From CADEER01 sp965216585 (GTDB lineage: Bacteria; Desulfobacterota; Binatia; HRBIN30; CADEER01): a stretch of DNA of 64,000 nt. The first letter of the stretch is position 1. The number at the start of each line of letters is the position of its first letter. Positions 1 to 8,236 of this stretch are shown in pieces. Location of the stretch: the NCBI GenBank assembly GCA_965216585.1, contig CBDCGC010000003.1, forward strand, positions 3,038,001 to 3,102,000, read 5' to 3'. The notes beneath the pieces are model-generated. The model saw only the letters and a list, made by a program, of their open reading frames with translations. It was not told the DNA's origin and made no database searches. The position numbers and the translations under genes were made by a program.

Positions 1-828
1 AGTGCGACGGCCTCGTCGAGCAGCACGGCCTCCGCTACGGAGACGCCGGTCGAGTCGGCGACGGCGACGCCGAGTGCGAGCGCAACCAGCACCGCGGCGA
101 CGGCGACGCCGAGTGCGAGCGCAACCAGCACCGCGGCGACGGCGACGCCGAGTGCGAGCGCAACCAGCACCGCGGCGACGGCGACGCCGAGTGCGAGCGC
201 AACCAGCACCGCGGCGACGGCGACGCCGAGTGCGAGCGCAACCAGCACCGCGGCGACGGCGACGCCGAGTGCGAGCGCAACCAGCACCGCGGCGACGGCG
301 ACGCCGAGTGCGAGCGCAACCAGCACCGCGGCGACGGCGACGCCGAGTGCGAGCGCAACCAGCACCGCGGCGACGGGGACACCGACGGCAACGCCAACTT
401 CGACGTCGACCGGCAGCGTGACGTTGACGAGCACGGCGACGCCGACGAGCACGAGCTCGCCGGGGCCGTGTCTGACCGACGTCGACGAGGATGGTGTGGC
501 ACAACCGAATACCGATGGCGTCTACATCTTTCGCGGACTGCTCGGTCTGGAAACGGTCGTGCCGCTGATCTTCCGCCAGATCGATCCGACGATTCTGCCG
601 GACGCGGATATCGTCGACAACATCGAAGTCGAGGCGGGGATGGCTTTCGACGTCGACAGCGACGGCGTCGTGCTGCCCAACACCGACGGGACCTACCTGT
701 TTCGTTCGCTACAAAACCTGGAAACGGTGGTGCCTGAGATCTTTCGTCTCATCGATCCGACCATTCCGTCGGACGCAGTGATCGACGCAGCGGTCAAAGC
801 GCTGTGTCCAACTCCGCCGACCGAGTAG
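1..828 (+). CDS. Secreted repeat-linker protein with C-terminal calcium-loop repeats (5' truncated)
   Basis: The frame is open from the first base, so the N-terminus lies outside the window. Residues 1-140 are a Ser/Thr/Ala/Pro linker, mostly eight copies of the 13-residue unit ATATPSASATSTA. The C-terminal domain (about residues 155-275) holds two copies of a module with a DVDxDG calcium-type loop, a PNTDGxYxFR segment and a VVPxIFRxIDPTI tail. This resembles the dockerin/EF-hand-like repeats that end many secreted proteins of these lineages. A long low-complexity linker before such a module suggests an exported, surface-displayed protein. The catalytic or binding part is missing, so the function is unknown. 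It converges with the HupE-like gene. Confidence 0.75.
   Translation, partial: SATASSSSTASATETPVESATATPSASATSTAATATPSASATSTAATATPSASATSTAATATPSASATSTAATATPSASATSTAATATPSASATSTAATATPSASATSTAATATPSASATSTAATGTPTATPTSTSTGSVTLTSTATPTSTSSPGPCLTDVDEDGVAQPNTDGVYIFRGLLGLETVVPLIFRQIDPTILPDADIVDNIEVEAGMAFDVDSDGVVLPNTDGTYLFRSLQNLETVVPEIFRLIDPTIPSDAVIDAAVKALCPTPPTE
58..369 (+). repeat. Eight perfect 39-bp tandem repeats inside the linker
   Basis: The unit starts gcgacggcgacgccgagtgc and recurs every 39 bp from 58 to 369 with no difference seen between copies, then decays. Because 39 is divisible by three, copy-number change keeps the frame. Base-level identity points to recent slippage or conversion. Confidence 0.95.
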
Positions 829-835
829 GTCGGCG
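815..835. terminator. Hairpin between convergent genes
   Basis: An 8-bp perfect stem with a 5-nt loop spans the TAG stop (826-828) of the first gene. There is no T-tract on either side, so it may be only a weak or bidirectional terminator between this gene and the convergent HupE-like gene. Confidence 0.35.
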
Positions 836-844
836 CGCTCGCTC

Positions 845-1903
845 CTATCCCGCCAACACCGCCGCGAGCCGCTGCCAGCACCAGAACGCCGCCAGGGTGC
901 CCATCGCGTAGGTCGGAATCACTCCGGCCCAGCGCGGTATCCACTGCAGGAGCGGTGCGAGTACTTTTCTCGCCACGAGAACGAGAACGACGAAGGTCAA
1001 CTGCCCCAACTCGATACCGATGTTGAAAGAGAGTAGGGCGAGGGGGATCTCGTGGCGCGGCAAACCGACCTCGGCAAGCGCCCCGGCAAAGCCAAGACCG
1101 TGGAGGAGGCCGAAGCCGAGCGCGATCGCCCAGGGCCAGCGTCGCATGAGCGTTGGCCGCTCTTCGTCGCGGGTGATTTCGATCGCCAGCAGGAGAACAC
1201 TGAGGGCGATGACGAGCTCGATGGGCCGAGTTGGATAACGCACCCAACCGAGAGCAGCGAGAGAGAGGGTCACGCTGTGACCTGCAGTGAAAGCGGTGAC
1301 CGTCTTCACCAGGGCAGCGGGACTCGGCACCAACAGCAGCAGGCCGAAGACGAAGAGAAGGTGGTCGAGGCCACTGAGGATGTGGTCGAAGCCGAGACCC
1401 AGGTAGTCGAGGAAGACGTCGTAGCGACCTTCGGCTTCGGGAACGTCGATCAGCGAGTTGGTTGCCGTGACGACACCGCGCACCAATCTACCGTCACTCA
1501 GCTCGACGCGCACCAGGCCGTCGATCTTGGCAGCGCCGAGGCCGCGGAAGCCCACCTTTGCGCCGACGATTCCGCGCTTGCCGCATTCGATCGACCAGGT
1601 GCGGAACAACGATCCCGCATTCTCCTCGGTTCGGATCCCGCCGCTCGTCTTGCAGTGGTCGGGAATCACCGGCTGCACGTCGCTGCCGGGAACGCGCAGG
1701 GTGGATGTCTTCCAGCGCACGTCGTAGGTCGATGTGGCCCCGCGCTGGCGCAGCTCGAGAAGCGCCGGTGCGAGCGGGTGGGCGTTCGCCGTCGCCGCGA
1801 GGACCAGCAAGAGTACGGTCGCCGCGAGCCGCCGGCGCGCCGAGTCCCGGCCCGGCGCCGGAGGGAAGCCCATTGCCCCGATAGGGATCGCCGAGCCGGT
1901 CAT
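845..1903 (-). CDS. HupE/UreJ-family membrane protein
   Basis: 352 residues. A signal-like stretch (about residues 26-46) precedes mature HPLAPALLEL, followed by a roughly 130-residue extracytoplasmic domain. Then comes a multi-helix domain with the hallmark GFDHILSGLDHLLFVFGLLL and later histidines (FTAGHSVTL, LLHGLGFAG). This architecture is the HupE/UreJ_2 family, whose relatives are implicated in nickel or cobalt transport; the substrate is not shown here. The ATG start overlaps the upstream parvulin stop as ATGA at 1900-1903, which fixes the start and implies translational coupling. In-frame codons further upstream lie inside the parvulin gene. Confidence 0.85.
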   Translation of the reverse strand: MTGSAIPIGAMGFPPAPGRDSARRRLAATVLLLVLAATANAHPLAPALLELRQRGATSTYDVRWKTSTLRVPGSDVQPVIPDHCKTSGGIRTEENAGSLFRTWSIECGKRGIVGAKVGFRGLGAAKIDGLVRVELSDGRLVRGVVTATNSLIDVPEAEGRYDVFLDYLGLGFDHILSGLDHLLFVFGLLLLVPSPAALVKTVTAFTAGHSVTLSLAALGWVRYPTRPIELVIALSVLLLAIEITRDEERPTLMRRWPWAIALGFGLLHGLGFAGALAEVGLPRHEIPLALLSFNIGIELGQLTFVVLVLVARKVLAPLLQWIPRWAGVIPTYAMGTLAAFWCWQRLAAVLAG

Positions 1904-2886
1904 CCGCGAAGCTCCACACCGGCGACGACGACGGCGTAGCGCTGGCGCATCCGCTCGATCGCTTTCTGCAGCTCTCTTTCGCGTCGTTCCGCCAAGTAGC
2001 GCAGCTCGACTTGGTTGCGAACGGCGTCGAGCTCGGGCAGCGCCGATTCGTGGCGTTCGTCGACCCATACGAGATGGAACCCGTAGGCGGAGCGAATCGG
2101 GCCGTGCCAGCTTCCGGGCTGCACTGCGATGGCGGCGCCGGCGAAGTCGGGACCGAGTAGCTTGGCCAGATTGTGTCGTGAGTTGCCGCGCAAGTGGTGC
2201 CCGAGCGCGAAGACATCGCCGAGGGAAATCGCGTCGCTGGCGCTCGTCGATTCGACGACCAGGCGTTCCAACTCGCTTGCCGCATCGGCAGCCGCCCGCT
2301 GGCCGCGTTTGTCGGTGGAGAAGAACACGTGCTGCAGCGAAACGCGTGCCGGCTGCCGGTAGTCTTCGGCGTTCTTCAGGAAGTAGTCGCGGAGCACCTC
2401 TTCTGCAGGCGCCTCACCGCCGGCGTTCACTTTGATCAGCAAGCGCATTTTCTCAATGAGCAGGCGCCGGATGACCAGATCGTCGCGATCGAGGCCGAGC
2501 TCGAGAGCTTCGCGGTAGAGCGCCTCCGGGTCGTCGCTCTCACGGCCTTCGAGAAAGCGCATCTTTTGCACCAAACGCCACTTTATGCTGCGGTCGTCGC
2601 GGTCCAATCCTCTCGCCAGGGCCTCTCGGTAGAGCATTTCCCGGTCGGCGTAGTCGCGGATCATGCCGTTTTCTTCGCTTGCTGTGGCTGGGCGCCCGAT
2701 GGTCTTGGCGAAGTCGTTGCGGAGCTCGGCGAGGACGAGCTCCGCAACGACGATCGGCCGGTGAGGCGTGCCGGCACTGGAATCGCGGTCGTCCGCGGGT
2801 TCCCACCAGACCTCGTGGACGACGAAGAGGAGCGCACCGAGGAGGACGAAGTGAAACGCCGGAGCTGAGAAGATGCGAGTGATCAC
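1900..2886 (-). CDS. Membrane-anchored parvulin-type peptidyl-prolyl isomerase
   Basis: 328 residues. An N-terminal hydrophobic segment (FHFVLLGALLFVVHEVWW, about residues 11-28) would anchor it in the inner membrane. Then comes a helical SurA/PpiD-like region and a parvulin domain around residues 185-290 (RVSLQHVFFS; GSWHGPIRSAYGFHLVWV), and a charged C-terminal helix. It is expected to catalyse cis-trans isomerisation at Xaa-Pro bonds of exported proteins. The stop overlaps the HupE/UreJ-like start by four bases, so the two form an operon. A role in maturing its membrane partner is possible but not demonstrated. Confidence 0.85.
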   Translation of the reverse strand: MITRIFSAPAFHFVLLGALLFVVHEVWWEPADDRDSSAGTPHRPIVVAELVLAELRNDFAKTIGRPATASEENGMIRDYADREMLYREALARGLDRDDRSIKWRLVQKMRFLEGRESDDPEALYREALELGLDRDDLVIRRLLIEKMRLLIKVNAGGEAPAEEVLRDYFLKNAEDYRQPARVSLQHVFFSTDKRGQRAAADAASELERLVVESTSASDAISLGDVFALGHHLRGNSRHNLAKLLGPDFAGAAIAVQPGSWHGPIRSAYGFHLVWVDERHESALPELDAVRNQVELRYLAERRERELQKAIERMRQRYAVVVAGVELRG

Positions 2887-2994
2887 GGTGCGACGAGGCT
2901 AGCCAAGATGGAGGCGCTGATCCATGCCCCGGATTGGTAGGGAAGTGGCATCGCGGTCGACTCGCTGTGCGCAACCTGAGAAGATTCCCCGCCA

Positions 2995-3822
2995 GTGGAG
3001 ACGATTGGCGTGAAGGACCGTGACACCAGGCTCGAAATCGATGACGGGATTGCCCTGATCACGCTCGATCGGCCGGATCATCTGAACACCTTCACCGGCG
3101 CGATGGGCCGCGAGCTCGAGCGGGCTTATCGGGACTGCGATGCTGACGACGAGGTCCGTGTGTTGGTTCTCACTGGTGCTGGGCGCGCCTTCTGCGCCGG
3201 TGCCGACCTGAGCGCCGGCGCCGACACCTTCGCTCCGCAAGAGGCTGGGAGCTTCAGTGCCGCGGCGATTTCCTTTCCGGCCTGGCGGGTGCGCAAACCG
3301 GTGATCGCTGCGGTCAACGGTCACGCCGTCGGCCTCGGCCTGACGCTGGCATTGCAGTGCGACATGCGCGTCATGGCGCGCCAGGGCAAGTACGGCATTC
3401 TGCAGGTGCGCCGCGGTATGGTCGGCGACGCCTACTCACACTGGACGCTGCCGCGCATTGCCGGTATGGCCCGCGCTGCCGATATCCTGCTCACCGGCCG
3501 GACCTTTGGCGGCGACGAAGCCGGCGAGCTCGGCATCGCCAGTCGCGTCGTCGATGCGGCAGACGTCTTACCGACGGCACTGGAAATGGCCCGTGACGTC
3601 GTCGAGAATACCGCACCGCTGTCGGTCGCCATGAGCAAGCGGTTACTGTGGCAGAGTTTCGCGTTGTCGGCCGAAGAGATCGAGCGGCAGGAAACCGAGT
3701 TGCACCATGTCTTGATGTCGCATCCCGACGCCGTCGAAGGACCGATGGCCTATCTCGAAAAACGCCGGCCGGTCTGGCGAGGCAGCGTCGCACGTGAGTT
3801 TGCCAAGAAGAAGAAGAAGTGA
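2995..3822 (+). CDS. Enoyl-CoA hydratase/isomerase (crotonase) family protein
   Basis: 275 residues from the GTG at 2995; a second GTG at 3010 has a better placed GGAG (2997-3000) and may be the true start. Crotonase-fold signatures are present: LITLDRPDHLNTFT, the oxyanion-hole segment GRAFCAGADLS, and the second glycine turn VNGHAVGLGLTLALQCDMRV. The stretch RRGMVGDAYSHWTLPRIAG sits where hydratases carry a catalytic acid and is unusual, so hydratase, isomerase or another CoA reaction cannot be separated. The C-terminus is Lys-rich. The LLM oxidoreductase follows in the same direction after about 40 bp, which suggests joint work on acyl-CoA catabolism. Confidence 0.88.
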   Translation: METIGVKDRDTRLEIDDGIALITLDRPDHLNTFTGAMGRELERAYRDCDADDEVRVLVLTGAGRAFCAGADLSAGADTFAPQEAGSFSAAAISFPAWRVRKPVIAAVNGHAVGLGLTLALQCDMRVMARQGKYGILQVRRGMVGDAYSHWTLPRIAGMARAADILLTGRTFGGDEAGELGIASRVVDAADVLPTALEMARDVVENTAPLSVAMSKRLLWQSFALSAEEIERQETELHHVLMSHPDAVEGPMAYLEKRRPVWRGSVAREFAKKKKK

Positions 3823-3862
3823 GGATGGATTCCCTGAGGACCCGGAAGGACTTTGAATCGCG

Positions 3863-4873
3863 ATGAAAATGGAAGCGGCCTTGATGCCGAGCGATATCGC
3901 CGCCACGGGTGCGGCGGCGCGCGCGGCGGAGGACCTGGGCTACGACGGGGTGCTGTCTTTCGAAGGACCGCACGATCCTTTTCTGCCGCTGGTGCTGGCA
4001 GCGCGCGACACCGAGCGCGTCGAGCTGACGACGGCGATCGCCATCGCCTTTGCGCGCAACCCGATGAACTGCGCCCACATCGCCAACGATCTGCAATTGA
4101 TCTCGGGCGGCCGTTTCAACCTCGGCTTGGGAACACAGATCAGGCCGCACATCGAGCGGCGCTTCTCGCAGACCTGGTCGAAGCCGAACGCCCGCATGCG
4201 CGAGTTCGTCCAGGCCATCCGCGCCATCTGGCGGACCTGGAGCGAAGGGGAACGGCTCGACTTTCGCGGTGAGTTCTACACCCACACGCTGATGACCCCG
4301 GTCTTCAATCCGGGAGCGAACCCGCACGGGCCGCCACCGATCTTTCTCGCCGGCTTCGGACCGGGCATGGTGCGCGTCGTCGGCGAAGTCGCCGACGGCT
4401 GGATCTTGCACCCGCTGCACTCGCCGTCGTTCGTCGAAACCGTCACCCTGCCAGCTCTGCGCGAGGGGTTGGCGAGATCTGGTCGGGCCGAGGGCGCGGT
4501 GCAGATTTCCTGCCAGACCATCGTCATGCTCGGCGCGAACGACGAACAGATCGCCAAGGCGCGCGACGGAGCGCGCGCCCAGCTCTCGTTCTACTCGTCG
4601 ACACCGGCCTACCGCGGCGTGCTAGATCACCACGGCTGGGGCGACATCCAACCCGAGCTCAACCGGCTGTCCAAGCAGGGCAAGTGGCTCGAGATGATGG
4701 CCTTCATCACCGACGACATGCTCGACGTGATCGGTGTCAGTGGCACACCGGCCGAGGCCGGCACCAAGGTGCGGGAACGCAACCGCTTCGCCGATCGCAC
4801 ATCCTTGATTCTCTACGACGAGACCGGCGACCCGGGGGCGGTCGGCGAGCTTCTGCGCGCGGCGCGTGCGTGA
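3863..4873 (+). CDS. LLM-class F420-dependent oxidoreductase
   Basis: 336 residues with a GGAAGGA ribosome site about 12 nt upstream. The order of motifs matches bacterial luciferase-like (LLM) TIM-barrel enzymes: AARAAEDLGYDGVLSFEGP, TAIAIAFARNPM, GRFNLGLGTQI and PPIFLAGFGPGMVRVVGEVADGW. It most resembles the F420-using subgroup common in actinobacteria and Binatota rather than FMN luciferases. This is judged from overall pattern, and the substrate is unknown. It lies directly downstream of the crotonase and ends 15 bp from the convergent unknown gene. Confidence 0.85.
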   Translation: MKMEAALMPSDIAATGAAARAAEDLGYDGVLSFEGPHDPFLPLVLAARDTERVELTTAIAIAFARNPMNCAHIANDLQLISGGRFNLGLGTQIRPHIERRFSQTWSKPNARMREFVQAIRAIWRTWSEGERLDFRGEFYTHTLMTPVFNPGANPHGPPPIFLAGFGPGMVRVVGEVADGWILHPLHSPSFVETVTLPALREGLARSGRAEGAVQISCQTIVMLGANDEQIAKARDGARAQLSFYSSTPAYRGVLDHHGWGDIQPELNRLSKQGKWLEMMAFITDDMLDVIGVSGTPAEAGTKVRERNRFADRTSLILYDETGDPGAVGELLRAARA

Positions 4874-4888
4874 TCGGTCCGAGCTCGA

Positions 4889-6625
4889 CTACGCTGCCGT
4901 ATCGATCTTGTCGGTGTCGATTTCGAAGACGTCGAGCAGGCAGGCGAAGGTCTCGTCGAGGTGCTCGAAAGTCGCGCGCGACAGGATCTCGGTGCTCAGA
5001 TAGTCGCTCTCGAACCAGGTGCTGGTGAGGAAGCAGCGATGGGTGTCGGCGATGTCGCTGAAGCGCATGTACTGCAGCTCGTAGACGTAGCGCGCCAACA
5101 TCTGCCAGAGCTCCTCGCGCCGGTACTCCCAGCGCAGGCTGCGGATGTTCTGCCTGACGTAGGCCTCGCGCTCGCCGAGCGACTGCATGGTTGCCGCCAG
5201 TAGATTGGCTTTGAAGTCGGCGACGCGGGGGAGCAGCATGCGCACCAGTGCGGCGCCGTAGGAGGAGCCATCGACGTCGATGGTTTCACCGCCCCAGTCG
5301 ATCAGCGTTTCGCTGTGCCGCCGCCGGAGATCATCGAGGCTGGCTCGGCAGAGGGCGATGGCCCGGGAAGGGGCGGCGTCCAGCGCATTGTCGATGGCGT
5401 TGATGGCGTTGCGAACCAACGGGGCGGCTGAGGTGCGTGTTCGAACCCAGCCGGCGTCGACGGCGAGGTGGCACCACTCGTGGTAGGCGCGAGCGCCGAG
5501 CATCAGCCTGGCAAAGGGCAGGCTGGGAACTCGCAAGCGTTCGAGGTGCGTCTCGTGCAAATTGTACGCGAGGAGCGGCCGCCCGCGGTAGAGGTAGGTG
5601 TAGCCGTCTTGTCCGATGTCTTCGTTTGGTTGGAGCTCAGCGGGAGAAGCGCAGCGTGAGAGAAAGGTGCGAGAGTTGTGGTCGAGGACTTCGAGATCGG
5701 CGCGGATCGAGTGCAGTACCTCTTCACCGCTGTTGCGCAGCTCGCCGCGTAGGCTGCCGATGCGATCGGCGTGCTCATGATCCCAGAGCACGCGATTCTT
5801 GCGGCCGGTGATGACGAGCCGGGGACTGCTGTCGCGCAGCCATTCGAGAATTTCGGTCAGCGCAGGAGCGCTCGGCTGCCGGTACCTCTCGTAGTAGCGG
5901 GCGAGAGCTCCTTCGGCGACGCCCTTCCAGGCGCTGAGCAGTTGTAGCGGATTGCCTTCGATCTCTCGCGGCACGAGAAGCCCGCTGCCGGTGATCGGGC
6001 GGTAGCCGGTGGCGCCGCTGGCAGGCGGGCGCAATGTCTCGTGCCTGATTCGACGCATCCATGGCAGTGCGTCGGCCAGGAGTGTGAAGGCTTCGCCATC
6101 GGGGCGCGTCGAGGTACGGGCTCCGGCCTCGAAATCGGCAATTTCCGCAGCGGATCGGTCAAACCAGTACGCGGCGTTGAGCAGGGCGGCGTTGGTGGCG
6201 TCGCCGGTCAGCGACATCCGATCGCCGTGGACGAGTAGGTAGGCGAGGAACTCGGGCGACGACGTTTCCAGTTGGAAGTCGACGTCGAAGAGCGTCCACG
6301 TACTGGTGTTGAGAAGCTGCACGTAGGGCGGAATCGCCGCGCTCGAGTCGACGATAGCGAGGTTGCGCAGCCGTGGCGTCGCCCAGGTGTTGGTTCGACC
6401 GGCGAGCTCAGCGCTGCGTTGCCAGTAGAGCGGAAAGGCCGTGTTGAGGAGATCCAACGCCGCGGCGGCGTACGGCAGGCGCCGTGCCAGCTCGCGGCCG
6501 TAGGCCGGCGTGACACCCTCTGGCGAGAGATGCTCGATCGGAATCAGGTGGGTGCGCGGGTCGGCAAAGTAGAGCTCGGCGAGGATCGGTTCGCCGCCGA
6601 TCGTCTTGTCGTTGCTGGCACCCAT
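4889..6625 (-). CDS. Unknown large protein with an HEWCH (HExxH) motif
   Basis: 578 residues and not a family I recognise. The ATG at 6625 has GGAG six bases upstream; an in-frame ATG at 6652 has no ribosome site. There is no signal peptide or membrane segment, so it is probably cytoplasmic. The sequence is rich in Trp, Tyr and Arg and largely helical in pattern. Residues 382-386 read HEWCH inside LGARAYHEWCHLAVDAGW, which fits the HExxH zinc-metalloprotease signature, but no certain third ligand can be assigned. The gene stands alone: it converges on the LLM gene, and a strong terminator (6661-6697) separates it from the DUF1501 operon. Confidence 0.6.
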   Translation of the reverse strand: MGASNDKTIGGEPILAELYFADPRTHLIPIEHLSPEGVTPAYGRELARRLPYAAAALDLLNTAFPLYWQRSAELAGRTNTWATPRLRNLAIVDSSAAIPPYVQLLNTSTWTLFDVDFQLETSSPEFLAYLLVHGDRMSLTGDATNAALLNAAYWFDRSAAEIADFEAGARTSTRPDGEAFTLLADALPWMRRIRHETLRPPASGATGYRPITGSGLLVPREIEGNPLQLLSAWKGVAEGALARYYERYRQPSAPALTEILEWLRDSSPRLVITGRKNRVLWDHEHADRIGSLRGELRNSGEEVLHSIRADLEVLDHNSRTFLSRCASPAELQPNEDIGQDGYTYLYRGRPLLAYNLHETHLERLRVPSLPFARLMLGARAYHEWCHLAVDAGWVRTRTSAAPLVRNAINAIDNALDAAPSRAIALCRASLDDLRRRHSETLIDWGGETIDVDGSSYGAALVRMLLPRVADFKANLLAATMQSLGEREAYVRQNIRSLRWEYRREELWQMLARYVYELQYMRFSDIADTHRCFLTSTWFESDYLSTEILSRATFEHLDETFACLLDVFEIDTDKIDTAA

Positions 6626-6660
6626 TCCGCACTCCGCTTTCTCGATACACAACGCAGTCG

Positions 6661-6697
6661 AGAAAGAAAAAGGGGCGCGGCGTTGGCGCCGCGCCCC
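6661..6697 (-). terminator. Rho-independent terminator of the DUF1501 operon
   Basis: On the minus strand an 11-bp perfect GC stem (6672-6697, loop CCAA) is followed by TTTTTCTTTCT. It begins about 29 nt after the DUF1501 stop and ends before the next gene. Confidence 0.9.
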
Positions 6698-6725
6698 TCG
6701 GTCGAAACAGAATCGTGGATGGGCG

Positions 6726-8213
6726 TCAGAGAATCGGCAGGTCGAAGTCCTGGATGGTCCAGTAGTTGGCGGGGTCGGGGATCGTGTCGGCCGGTAGCAG
6801 CGCCTGGACTGCGGCCAGCGGGACGTTGAGCCAATTCTTCAGCACCGTGCCGTAGACGTCGCGAAAGTCGGTCGAGCGAAACGGATCGGCGGCGCCCTGC
6901 GAGTACGGCGTGTTGCCGTTGTTGGCATCGGTTACGACCGGGTCGATGTTGGGGTGATTGCCGAGGATGCCACCGGTGACCGGGTCGCCGATGAGGAACA
7001 TCGGTCCCTGTGTGCCGTGGTCGGTGCCGTTTTCATTCTGCGCAATGCGCCGGCTGAACTCGCTCCAGATGAGGATGCAGACCTTGTCGGGGAGATTCTG
7101 GCGCCCGTCGGTTTGTCCGGATGCCATGTCGGCGATGTCATCGAGAAAGATCTTGATCGCGCCGGCTACCTCGGAGTGCAGTCTGTGTTGGCGCCCTGAC
7201 GGATCACCGCCGCCCTGGTCGGAATGGGTGTCGTAGCCGCCGTTGTTGACGTGGAAGTAGCGCGCATCGACGTTGGGCTCGCCCTTGGCGACGCCGTAGA
7301 TGATCTTGGCGACGTCGCGCAGGTCGCGCGCCGTGCTGGTGCCGCCGCCGGCGCCGCTGTCGTCGTAGAGGGCGTCGAAGACCGGACGCTCGGCGATGTA
7401 GTCGTCGTGCAGTTGCGGATAGCTTTGCGTCGCCAGGGCCGTTGCCAGTCCGGCGCTGCCGACGAACTGCGCAGCACCGCTGCCGTTGTTGGCGACCTCG
7501 CCATAGATCGCACCAAAAGCGGCCTGCTTGGCGCCGTCGTCGTCCGAGTATTCCGGGTCGAAGGGGAAGCCGAACTTGCGCAGGCGGTTGATCGCCAGGA
7601 CGCTGGTTCCCGATTGGATGAACTCGCCGCCGAGGCGGTTGTCGATGGCGACGCCGGGAATGTCGGTGGCGATGTACTCATCGGCCAGGTGACGGCCGAG
7701 CCAACCCTCGCCGCCGCTGTGCACGTTCAGTGGATCGCCGGTTTCCCAGACATTCGTCGAAACCGCATGCGACAGATCCGGGTCCGGATAGCCGCAACCT
7801 TGGATGACGGCGACCTTGCCCGCGTCGTAGAGGTCGCGCAGTGTCGCCAGCCCCGGGTGGAAGCTGAGCTGAGCACCGGTGTTGGGGTCGGCAAACGCCG
7901 TTACCGGCATTGCTTGATCGAGGCCCTCGATGCCGCCGCTTCCCGGTCCGGCGTCGAGTTGGATGCCGCCGGATCCCGTGTTGCGCGCCGCTTCGTAGTG
8001 GGTGCGCAGGCTGCCGCCGCCGTTGTCGTAGGGGACGACGGTTGCGAGACCGTCATTGCCGCCGTCGAGGTAGAGCGAGATGAAGTAGCGGTCGCCGATC
8101 GTTTCGGCCATGACGCGTTGCAGGAGCGGATTACCGAAAAAGCCGGGTCCAGCCAGGCCGCCCGCGGTCGCCAGTCCACTGCGCTTGAGAAACTGTCTTC
8201 TACTGATTGCCAT
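6726..8213 (-). CDS. DUF1501 family protein (Tat-exported)
   Basis: 495 residues, beginning MAISRRQFLKRSGLATAGG, a twin-arginine signal that implies folded export. The DUF1501 core is evident: FISLYLDGGNDGLATVVPYD near the N-terminus, GCGYPDPDLSHAVSTNVWETG, YFHVNNGGYDTHSDQGG and LIWSEFSRRIAQNENGTDHG. These motifs place it in the alkaline-phosphatase/sulfatase-like superfamily; the substrate is unknown. It is the last gene of a three-gene operon, 23 bp after the DUF1800 gene, with a strong ribosome site (gagaggaga) before its ATG. DUF1501 and DUF1800 proteins are habitually encoded side by side, which suggests one extracytoplasmic system. Confidence 0.9.
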   Translation of the reverse strand: MAISRRQFLKRSGLATAGGLAGPGFFGNPLLQRVMAETIGDRYFISLYLDGGNDGLATVVPYDNGGGSLRTHYEAARNTGSGGIQLDAGPGSGGIEGLDQAMPVTAFADPNTGAQLSFHPGLATLRDLYDAGKVAVIQGCGYPDPDLSHAVSTNVWETGDPLNVHSGGEGWLGRHLADEYIATDIPGVAIDNRLGGEFIQSGTSVLAINRLRKFGFPFDPEYSDDDGAKQAAFGAIYGEVANNGSGAAQFVGSAGLATALATQSYPQLHDDYIAERPVFDALYDDSGAGGGTSTARDLRDVAKIIYGVAKGEPNVDARYFHVNNGGYDTHSDQGGGDPSGRQHRLHSEVAGAIKIFLDDIADMASGQTDGRQNLPDKVCILIWSEFSRRIAQNENGTDHGTQGPMFLIGDPVTGGILGNHPNIDPVVTDANNGNTPYSQGAADPFRSTDFRDVYGTVLKNWLNVPLAAVQALLPADTIPDPANYWTIQDFDLPIL

Positions 8214-8236
8214 CGCGATCTCTCTCCTCGTTCCGC

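Noticed and set aside
35..502. Minus-strand 155-codon frame at the left edge
   Set aside because: Antisense to the 39-bp linker repeats; low-complexity product without signals.
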